DNA from: Pseudoneurospora amorphoporcata
Taxonomy: Eukaryota; Ascomycota; Sordariomycetes; Sordariales; Sordariaceae
Length of the DNA: 18,866 nt
Direction of reading: 5' to 3'
NCBI GenBank assembly: GCA_033297205.1
Contig: MU859424.1
Span: forward strand, 1 to 18,866
Part shown: positions 8,561 through 16,711 of the stretch, one piece after another
Layout: each line of letters starts with the position of its first letter
Position numbering within the stretch: position 1 is the stretch's first letter
Notes under the pieces: generated by a model
What the model saw: only the letters and a program-made list of their open reading frames with translations
The model's database searches: none
What the model was told of the DNA's origin: nothing
Program-made: the position numbers and the translations under genes

Positions 8561-9927
8561 GGCTGCTATGGATGGTGCTGTACTCGACTTGGTTGAATGG
8601 GTAAATGGAACTTGACAATGTGTACAATGTCTGGTGTTGTCAGAGTTGGAGGACTTGTGTCTTGATAAGTTGGAGGGATGGGCATGGAATGGAGGGAGAG
8701 ATGAGCCCCTCCTTGGTTGCCGGGAGTTCATGCCGTGGAACCACCGCCCTTTTGCGTAACGAAGGAGCGAATGCAGCTGCATTTTGCCAAGACGAAGCTG
8801 CAGAGAGAGATTTCATGCCTCATTCACAACATGGCAGGTGCAGCTTTCGTTACAGTTCCTTGGTCGGTGTGCATTGAGCGAGGGATTGGTAATCGTTCAA
8901 CAGGTTGACAAGCTGCAAGCAGTTCTCCACCAAGGCGGACACTGGAAGGGGAAGGCCGAACAACAAAAGAGTGTCTTTTGCCATGCAGCAGAGCACTTGA
9001 AAAGTATATAATCCTCCCATCTCCCGTCACTTTTGCGGTCAAGACCATTTCGGATATCCGATGGCAATGGGTATGTATGTCTGACTAGAAAAATTGATGT
9101 GATTGAAACAGTGCAGTGTTAGTTATGTGTTCAATGCCAAGATATTTTTGACAAGAAAGAAACATTGTGATAAATCGGTTTGCGTGTGGGAGTTTTGGTG
9201 ATCTGAGCTGGCTACATATACGCAAAGAGCGCAGTGGGTGTTGTGGTGGTGATCTGACCTTCCACCGCAACACCTACGGGTAAAATCCTCTCCGTCTCCT
9301 CAACTCCATATCACCATCACTTGGTCGCTTACTGATCCATGGACTTGGTAGCATTTCCACTTGCCGTTGGCCACATCACGGCTGATCGTGCCTTCCTGCT
9401 TCTTTCAAAGTTATTCCACCTTGGCCGTGCCGCTGAGATACGAGGGCAGAACATCGAACTTGCCTTTACCCGATTGGGCCATATCGAGTAGGGGGCTCAA
9501 TCGTTCCTCCTTACCTTCGTGTCACACCTCATGTCCGCGGGACCGAAGGCACGTTCTGGTCGGCGTTACACACAGAATAAAACAATCAGGGCACACTCCA
9601 TTCCATTTGTCCAGGCAAGTCATAGCCACCTCCTGTCGTCTTCCCCGAACAACACTCTTCGTTTCGCCCTCCAGACGACCAAGCCCGACTATTATGTATC
9701 GATCGATATCCCCTACTTTCTTATCCCTCCCTATAACAATTGTGACTATTATATATTCTCAGAAACTACATGTCTTAAATCCCAAACTCCAAAGTACCTA
9801 ATACCAACTAAAAATACGTGATTAGCAGACCACTACACTCATTCCATTGCTTCCGAACTGCGAACCACCTTCATCTCCTCCTTTACCGCATCGCTTTATC
9901 CCAGTCCCAGAAGGCACTGCAGCCCTC
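8561..9927. other. intergenic region between the DUF1772 and P450 genes
   Basis: About 1.37 kb: the promoter of the minus-strand DUF1772 gene on the left and the 3' flank of the minus-strand P450 gene on the right. Open frames in both directions are short, lack family resemblance, and lack a consistent codon pattern. I see no RNA gene or repeat. Confidence 0.5.
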
Positions 9928-11894
9928 CTACCTACACAAAGGAGAATCCAGTCTCGCAATATTGATCCGAATGTCTGCCTCCTTTCTCACATCACCCACC
10001 GCCTTCCCACTCACACTAGCACCCTTTTCCTCGACAACCTTCTCCGACAACCCGTTCGTTTCCTCAGTTCCCTTCACAAGCCTAGCTGGGACCGCTGCTG
10101 CGGGCGTGGGAGATGGCACCTTCACTACCGGTTGCGGCACTTTGTCCTCCTTGATCACATTCGGCTTTCCTTCGCGAAGGTTCCTTAGCCACTGCTCCCT
10201 CTTGGCGAAATCCTTTGCCTCGGACTCCCTCCAGAGCCTCAACGCTTCCATCTTTCTTTTTTCCGAACGCGGCTCGAATGCCATTTGGAACGGATCAGGT
10301 TTGATGATAAGCAGAGAGTTGCTCTTGTCGAGCGGAACGGGTAGTTCCTGGCCTGTTACGGGATCACGCTTGCGCTTGAGGTTGAACAACCAGGCCAAGG
10401 CACCGCATCCAACAATGAGCTCATCTTGGGTGAGTGACATTCCGAGACACTGGCGTTGCCCCCAGCCAAAGGAGGTAAAGCCCTTGATGGTCGGATACTG
10501 CGTCAGCGGTTCCTGATACGTGGGCCAGCCCGGTTCGAGCCAGCGCTCAGGACGGAAGTTATCCGGGTCAGGGTACTTGACGGGGTTACGGAGGAAGCAC
10601 CTATGTCTATTAGAATCTCATCGTGCAACAAGCACAACTGGGCAAGAACGACAAACCAGTCAAGCGGCAGGATACGGGTTCCCTTGGGAATGAAATATCC
10701 CCGGTAGTGATCATCCGCCTCGGTCTCGTGGGCCACACCAGTGGGCACGTTCGGCTTCCACCGCATTGTCTCCTTGATACACGCACGGAGAATCGGCAGC
10801 CGGGGAGCATCTTCCAACCTTGGCATACGACCACCGCAAACCTGGTCGACTTCCCTCTGAACAGCTTCTTGCCATTTGGGGTTGTGCACCATCGACACAA
10901 GCCAGTAGGACATGGGGCCCACGACGGTGAAGATTCCCACCAGGGCCAGCATGCCAATGACCGAGGATGCCTCGTAGTCACCAGAAATGTTGGTCTTGAG
11001 CGAGGTCTTCTCGAGAAACTGGCGAGTCCAGCATGGGCGCAGTTCCCCATGAGCCAACATCTCCCTGCATGTCAAGAGACGCTCCATCCACCATGCTTGT
11101 TGTTCATCGTGGCGTTTGCGCTCTGCTCTCTTCCAGGGATTGACGAACATTGGCAAGTGCCAGAGCGGTGTCAAGACGTTGGTGATGGGTCCAGCCGGTG
11201 ACATTTGCCTCAAGAGACCCCACGCGCTCTTGGTACAGTACTCGCTGAGGCTCGGATCATCCCATGTCAGCTGGCACATGACCTTGGATGACATGTCTTC
11301 GAGAGAGTGTTGGAAGTCGTCGGGGTTTTCAATCAGTCGTGCCATCCAGCGCTGGACCTCAAAGTACATTACACCGTAGTAGTGAGCTTTTGTGGCCTCG
11401 GTCAGGTAGGAATGGCTGAGTTTTCTTTGCCGCGCCCAGTATTCTGTTGTTTTTTCCCTTCAGCTTGTCTTCCACCTCGACCATCATTCTCAGGGTCTTG
11501 TTTACTTACGATTGTGGCCCATCAGGGGAAGGTACTCCATTGAGCCATCCGTGCTCTTCGAGTCAAACAAGGATCGAATTACCGGCCGGTCCGAGTTGTA
11601 CTTGGCGCGCTTGACTAGCAAGTCTTCCGCCACCTTTTCGTCGGTCACGACGATGTACTCGGCACCAAGCATGTTGGTCCGGTAAAATCCACCTTGCCCA
11701 TACTTGTCCGCCCACTCCTTGAACTTGACCCACATGAACTGAATGGGAAGATCATGGATGCGCCCCAAGTAGGGTATCTGTGTCGGCCCCGGGATTCCAT
11801 TTGGGTCGTTGATCGCCCTAAAGGCTTTGATTAAGTGCACAACGGCCAATATCAACAATAACAGGCCCACGAGAACGAGAGTAAGCGGCTGCAT
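9928..11894 (-). CDS. cytochrome P450 monooxygenase, 614 aa, three exons, with C-terminal extension
   Basis: Exons are 11894-11510, 11443-10657 and 10600-9928. Intron 1 (66 bp) has donor GTAAGT and acceptor AACAACAG, phase 1. Intron 2 (56 bp) has donor GTTTGT, a TTCTAAT branch and acceptor GACATAG, phase 2. The start is the ATG at 11894; the frame further upstream has only a TTG. Visible in order: an N-terminal membrane anchor (~3-22), the hinge PNGIPGP (31-37), the C-helix WARQR (131-135), an I-helix reading ALVGIFTVV (~295-303), the K-helix ETMR (353-356), FRPERW (406-411) and the haem loop FGWGQRQCLG with ligand Cys442. The Trp-Cys junction LPLDWCFLRNP supports intron 2. It would be an ER-anchored mono-oxygenase needing a separate reductase. 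Odd points: the acid of the I-helix AGx(D/E)T motif is Phe, and about 110 charged, low-complexity residues follow the normal end (FQMAFEPR, ~495-502). Clan and substrate cannot be assigned from sequence alone. Confidence 0.92.
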
Positions 11895-14379
11895 CGCAAG
11901 AACGAATGATGATGAATGATGGGAGGTGCAGAGGATGATGTTGATTGGCAACTCCGACCATAAAGAGATATCTAATCAAACGGCACTTGGACTGGTATGG
12001 TTCTTAGTTGTGATAGGGGGAAGATGGGAAAAACAAACGATGCCAACGACAACACGAAACGGGACGAGGATGAGACCACGACTAGGAAGCCACCATGTTT
12101 AACAGGTGTTACTGTTGATTGCCTGATCGATCTCGAAAAACCTGCATGCCCACATCCTCTCTCTCGTGATTATCACCTGGACAACTGTTGATGTATACGC
12201 ATGCATCAAGCAAGGTCCAACCTCCAAGTTCAGTCCGAGCGTCGGGGCAAAATGGTCAGTTTCGACGGCAGAGCTGTGATGGAGTGAGAGCAGTAGGGGG
12301 ATATTGAGGGGGCTGGAGGGGCAGAAGGCTCCCAAGTTGCAAATATAGCATCATATGTCCCAGGTGGGTTGTGGTTCCCCAACTTTGTTTCTATCGCCAT
12401 CACCGTTGAGAGTGTGTTAGTTTGAAGAACTGAAGGGTCTCGTGACAACAGCGGAGGATAGCAACCCTAATTGGAAGGGCAACAATGACCTTGGTCAATG
12501 GAGCCTGACTACTTCGCAGGTATCACGCTTGGCCAGAATGGGTTGGTATGGTGTGGCTGTTCCTGAACCCGTCAATGGTTTACATGACGTCGCCTCCTTG
12601 ATAGAGCGAGCACCTTCCCCTTTCTGATTCCTTCGCACAGCATCTCTGCAGCGGCACTGGCATTTGGACTTCACAGCTTCGAGCACCTCGTGCTATCCGA
12701 GAACACCTCCGAACCAATGATGAGTGCCTTTCCAAGTTCCAACATTGCGCCCGCCCTCTGTGCCGTTGAATGCCGGTTTTGTGTTCTATTCAAGGCAGGA
12801 AGTAAGTGGCAGTGCACATGAGAGGTAAGAAACATGTTTTTCCTTTTGTCCTTTGGTGGATGGGTGGTGATGGTGAGGAGAATGTATGAATTGCGTGACT
12901 GTGTTTCTTGCTAAGGACAACCTCGGCCGGAACCTGACCAACAGGACAACCTACCGGTAGTTGTTGAATCAAGGACGTAAAACGAGGAGGCAAACGGAGC
13001 TGAAAAAGAACCGAGTCCTGAGAAACTGAGTGCCAAGCGTGTTTCGTGAGTGCCTTATGAAGAGTGGCTGAGAAAGGAAGACGAGAAGCGAAAGCTAACT
13101 CGAGAATAGGATGATCTTTTTGAGTTCGGTGACTCCCTTGTGGGACTCCGACCTAGAATCTTAAAACTCGAGGTTCGTGAATGCAGGGTTAAAGGTGTCC
13201 GACTACCACGTACCTAGGTACATGCTCTTCGACGACTGCCAAACGCATCTGACGGACCTTCAACCCTGCGTCTTCTGCACGGCACCGAACGTCAATCTCG
13301 AGATATGAAGCGATATTGAGATTGAAGGATACAGCCGTGCTACTTGACTCGTCGAGGTAGTTGCGGGAATTGGAGCGAAGCTGTTACAGCTTATTAGCCT
13401 CGGGTTCTTGTGGCGTCAATCACTCTTCCTCTCGACTGACCCATGTCCCTCCTTCTGCTTGCCAACGAAAAGCATTTCAGAGCACATTTTCACTTCGGGC
13501 TGCACATTATACACTCTTTCCGTGAGGGGGTTCTTCTTTGTCATTAGAGGGCGGACGCAATCCGACAGTGCACGTCAAGCACGGATGCTTACCGAAACTT
13601 CGGAAAGCAGCGCAGTTAGCAAGTTCATCAGGAGACAGGAAGTCCCATGTTTGTTTCGTTGCTTTTCTTCGCGCCAACTCTTCTTTCTTGTTTCTTCTCT
13701 GTTACAATCCGAGGCGCGAAACATTGAAAGGGAACGACGGAGTGAGGCCCGACCGTAGGTAGATGCCCCGACTTGCAGTTGCAGATATTCTGTGAGGTCC
13801 ATGCACTACACGTACATGCTTTGGAGGCTGGTCGGAGAGTTGATCAAGGCTTTGGCAGGATCAGAGCATTCAGAGGCTTGCAGTTACCGGAGAACAACCT
13901 AAGCGATGAGGAGGGCTGACGCCCGAAATAATTGCGATAAATTGCGCCAACTGACTGGGTGACTGGGAACATGACGTGGAGGCAATGCTGAGGCGCTGTT
14001 CATGTGTCTGTCAGTGTCTGCACCGGCGATGATGTTGCCATTTTCTCGCTGTTCTCTTGTTGGAGGATATGAAGATCCAGCCGGAAGGATTGAGGTTGGT
14101 TCCTGCCTTGGAAGACCCAACAAAGCAAAGCGGTGCTTTCTATCGCACGCGGAGACACGGGTGTGTTCGTTGAGACGGATGCCTCCAGTCGCATGATGGA
14201 GGCTTGGTGAGTCGGTGGGAATCAAGATGCGAAAGGGTTCCGACTTCCGTTCGTGTTGTGGGTGGGGTGAGATTGGACGCGCGTGAGACTGAATGTTAGA
14301 TACCAATGAAAGAACCTGCAAAAGAGATTGGAAGAAAGAAAAAGATGGGAAGTGATAAATAAAAAGCGAAAAAATAATG
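11895..14379. other. long gene-free stretch upstream of the P450 gene
   Basis: About 2.5 kb with no supported protein gene. The left end should hold the P450 promoter. At 12235-12245 there is an everted CCG-N5-CGG (inside CCGAGCGTCGG), a form used by some Zn2Cys6 regulators. AGGACAACCT occurs twice about 30 bp apart (near 12912 and 12941). At 13211-13222 there is a 12-bp palindrome GTACCTAGGTAC. Open frames at about 12000-12200, 12440-12690, 13408-13800 and 13899-14387 resemble no family, and the last overlaps the tRNA. Decayed transposon sequence is possible but I could not recognise any. Confidence 0.5.
14369..14374 (-). terminator. RNA polymerase III terminator of the tRNA-Pro gene
   Basis: On the minus strand a run of six T begins six bases after the tRNA 3' end (discriminator base at 14380). 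A second run of five T follows at 14365-14361. Runs of four or more T end Pol III transcription. Confidence 0.8.
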
Positions 14380-14471
14380 GGGGCCACCCGGGGATTGAAC
14401 CCGGGACCTCTCGCAAGAATTGCTCAGGATTTGAACCCTAAGCGAGAATCATACCACTAGACCAGCGGCCC
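14380..14471 (-). tRNA. tRNA-Pro (anticodon AGG) with a 20-nt intron
   Basis: On the minus strand the gene spans 92 nt: acceptor GGGCCGC (14471-14465) pairs with GTGGCCC (14387-14381) with one G-U; discriminator C at 14380. The T arm is CCGGG-TTCAATC-CCCGG. The D arm carries GGTCTAGTGG, overlapping an A box; GGTTCAATCCC fits the B box. The anticodon stem is CTCGC/GCGAG and the loop has TTAGGG followed by a 20-nt intron (14435-14416) placed after position 37, then T38. Anticodon AGG is at 14439-14437. Inside the intron CCTGAGC can pair with GCTTAGG across the anticodon, giving the helix expected of a splicing endonuclease substrate. Without the intron the tRNA is 72 nt. AGG is read as IGG after deamination and decodes CCU/CCC/CCA. 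Confidence 0.96.
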
Positions 14472-15373
14472 TGTTTGATTTTGTTGCACGTTTTGACTGG
14501 GTGGAGCACCTATAAGCTCTCCTGGCAGGTAGGATCTTTTTCACCGATGCTCAAGCATGGCGAGGAGGTAGGTACCGTAAGTACTGTACGATGTTAGTTA
14601 TCAACACTTGAGATGAGATGTTTGACGTTGATACATACCTACAGGCGAGGTACCTACAAAGAGGATCGTGACTGACTCTGCTACCTGTCATGCAATGCAG
14701 ATCAGCAGCAACGTCCAGCCTGCGCAACGGTTGGCGACGACCGGTGGCCCGGTAGGGTATAAAAAGGGCGGTTTCTGGGCCTGTAATAAATTATTCTAGG
14801 GATCCTTTTTTATCCGCTACAACCACTTTCTAGCTGCATCCAATCAAGTTAATCAACACCATGGCATTGCATCCCCATTAACCGTTACACAACCTTTTTC
14901 CGCATTCTGGACAGCCCCCCCATCCCATCCAGTGACTGACTTCGTGAACTCCCAATGCACTCACTCACTCACTCACTTCCAGACCGTTCGCATCCCGTTG
15001 ATGATGTGCCGGCGCCGAAAAGTTGGATGATGACCGAGCCTTGCACATTGCCATGCCTCATGAGGTTCACGTAGACCTGTTTCTCCGTGGGGGACATGCA
15101 TGCCGTCGTGACGGGTGTTACCGGATAATACATGTAGGTCATTTGTTCGGTGCATCTAATTCTGACGTGATAAGCATGTAGGAAGGTTTATGTAATGTAG
15201 GCACGCTCGGCAGCTGTCAAGGCAACGTCCGTACAGAAGGGGGTGCCTGCTTGGCTTGTCGGTTGATCGGTAGGATGAAAGCAAAAGAAAGTGTTTCTCA
15301 CCCCCAACAACCGTTGGCCCGTCCCATTGCTTCACAGTCATAAGGCTGTCTGTGACTTCCTCTAACATCTGTA
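14472..15373. other. gene-free stretch with an orphan promoter
   Basis: Between the tRNA and the MITE no protein gene is supported. The stretch holds TAGGTAGGTACC-type motifs (about 14566-14578 and 14635-14657), a TATA box with leader and a six-codon ORF (14758-14881), and a short CACT tandem tract (about 14959-14978) next to a possible branch-and-acceptor pair (GTGACTGAC ... CTTCCAG). The codons after that acceptor soon hit stops in all three frames or read as noise. Confidence 0.5.
14758..14881 (+). promoter_or_regulatory. TATA box and CA-rich leader ending in a six-codon ORF, with no gene after it
   Basis: A strong TATA box (GGTATAAAAAGGG, TATA at 14758-14761) is followed about 100 bp downstream by a leader like those of fungal mRNAs and a very good start context, ATCAACACCATGG, at 14861. 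The frame ends after six codons (MALHPH, stop at 14879-14881). No in-frame donor site lies within those codons. It could be a short-peptide or uORF-bearing transcript, a non-coding RNA promoter, or the front of a gene that has been lost. Confidence 0.4.
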
Positions 15374-15423
15374 CCGTATAAACTCGGGAAATTGGTATTC
15401 GGGAAACCGCTTTTTAGGCACAT
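15374..15423 (+). repeat. left terminal inverted repeat of the MITE
   Basis: This 50-bp arm differs from the inverted right arm only at two sites, position 23 (T against G) and position 42 (T against C). Confidence 0.92.
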
Positions 15424-15647
15424 TTACGTACAGATTTAAGCACATATTACAGCATATGTGCCAACCGTATCCTCTGTACAGGAGGGTAAAATCTGGCGCC
15501 CCACCCTCCAGTCCCAGCCAGACTGATAGGGGAAAAAGACTGAATACAATAATTTCGAATTTACAGTGCTCCGGGGTGGCAACACATCTTCCTCACCCAC
15601 GTTGGTAGGCGTACATATGCCTGGCATCGGGCAGGAAAATGGCATAT

Positions 15648-15697
15648 ATGTGCCTGAAAAGCGGTTTCCCGAATCCCAATTTCCCGAGTTTATACGG
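15648..15697 (-). repeat. right terminal inverted repeat of the MITE
   Basis: Read on the minus strand it starts CCGTATAAACTCGGGAAATT, as the left arm does. It ends directly at the flanking TA at 15698-15699. Confidence 0.92.
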
Positions 15698-16711
15698 TAT
15701 CTAATCAGTGCAAAACTCACACTTTGCTTCGTTTTGTTTTCTTCCCTCATTTCCAGCCGAAGATGCCTTCCCGTGTGTGGATTCATTAGCCTTTGTCCAG
15801 TTATCTTCCGCCATTCTTGCCTCTCGGAATTTCCGTTCCGCATTTTTATTTTGCTGGATGAAGATGCCGAGTGATGGGCAGACCAGGCCGGAAGGCGGTT
15901 ACTCACATATGTTGTTGACGAAAGGGGGGGCTGTAAAGTGGCTTGGTGAGAGTGGGAGCAACGATCAGAGACGGGTGTAAGAAAGGAGAACTTGCTCACG
16001 TCTTATTCCATGGGAACTTGGCATCTGAACAGTAGTAGGAAGGAAGTGCCATCGTCGTCCAATGAGAACAGGAGTGGCAAAGCCTCAACAGTGTGACTTC
16101 CGCACTGCAGGGGATGCCCGATGCAGCTGCTACTTACAGCCACGAAAACAAGAATTTTAGTACACAGACTGCTGGAAGAGAAGAGATTCGTTGACCCAAG
16201 TTGGGGACGAAGTCCTTCCATCGCATTCAAGATGGATAACAAACTGAGGAACTGAGGATGTGAAATCGAAAGACGAAAATGAACTTATCATCGAGGATGT
16301 ATGGACATGTGCAATTGACAAACGCGATACACAACCCTCGGCACCGTCTTTCCGGAACCGAACCATCGGTGCTGCCCGCCTTGCATCCAGGGGAGGGTAC
16401 TGTAGGGTTGACTGACTGCTGACTGGAATGTGTTTGCCTATGGTCTAGGCTAGTGCCGGAAGCTACAATGCCCGTGCAGAAATCAGGTTGATGTCTTCGG
16501 CTCCGATATCTGAATTAATCATCCTTGATGTCTTCGGCTCCGACATCTGAATTAATCGTCCTTGTCCAAGGTTCTGCGCAGATGGACAGTGCATTTTGTC
16601 GCAGTGTTCATATACTTATATGAAGTCTCCCCACCTACCGTCCCTCCTTAGCTTTCTTCCCAGGACCTCAACACTCGGGCATAACATTGAACAGCCCTGA
16701 CCAATCTCAAC
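15698..16711. promoter_or_regulatory. region upstream of the FAD monooxygenase gene
   Basis: About 1 kb with no supported gene. It ends with the monooxygenase promoter: a 37-bp tandem duplication (16490-16563), a TATA-like TTATATGAA (about 16617-16625) roughly 90 bp before the ATG, then a pyrimidine/CA-rich leader ending CAATCTCAACATG. Open frames on the minus strand between 16003 and 16366 resemble no family. Confidence 0.55.
16490..16563 (+). repeat. 37-bp tandem duplication with CGG-N2-CCG palindromes in the monooxygenase promoter
   Basis: Two direct copies, 16490-16526 and 16527-16563, differ at two sites, both transitions (16508 T against 16545 C; 16521 A against 16558 G). Each contains TCGGCTCCGA, an inverted CGG/CCG pair two bases apart (16498-16507 and 16535-16544), and then ATCTGAATTAATC. 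They lie about 150-220 bp before the start codon. Paired CGG triplets are the usual binding sites of Zn2Cys6 regulators, so a regulator site is possible. The binding factor is not known. Confidence 0.8.

Larger units (their letters stand above)
15374..15697. mobile_element. MITE, 324 bp, with 50-bp terminal inverted repeats and TA target duplication
   Basis: The left end (15374-15423) begins CCGTATAAACTCGGGAAATT and is the inverted copy of the right end (15648-15697) with two mismatches in 50 bp. The dinucleotide TA flanks it directly on both sides (15372-15373 and 15698-15699). TA duplications are the mark of the Tc1/mariner superfamily, which in fungi includes the Fot1/pogo group. The 224-bp interior has no transposase or convincing frame. 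It carries extra CATATGTGCC/GGCATATG-type subterminal motifs (about 15452-15462, 15614-15627, 15641-15653). It would depend on a transposase elsewhere in the genome. The high match between ends argues for a fairly recent insertion without heavy RIP mutation. Confidence 0.92.

Noticed and set aside
13899..14387. 162-codon minus-strand open frame
   Set aside because: It starts inside the 3' end of the tRNA gene and has no recognisable domain.
15436..15999. 187-codon minus-strand open frame
   Set aside because: It crosses the right inverted repeat of the MITE and resembles no transposase or other protein.
16490..16563. AflR-type site TCG-N5-CGA in the 37-bp repeats
   Set aside because: The spacing in TCGGCTCCGA is TCG-N4-CGA, one base too short for the known consensus, so a named regulator is not claimed.
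16490..16563. RIP mutation as the cause of differences between the two 37-bp copies
   Set aside because: The two differences are transitions as in RIP, but the repeat is far shorter than RIP normally recognises, and two sites are too few to judge.
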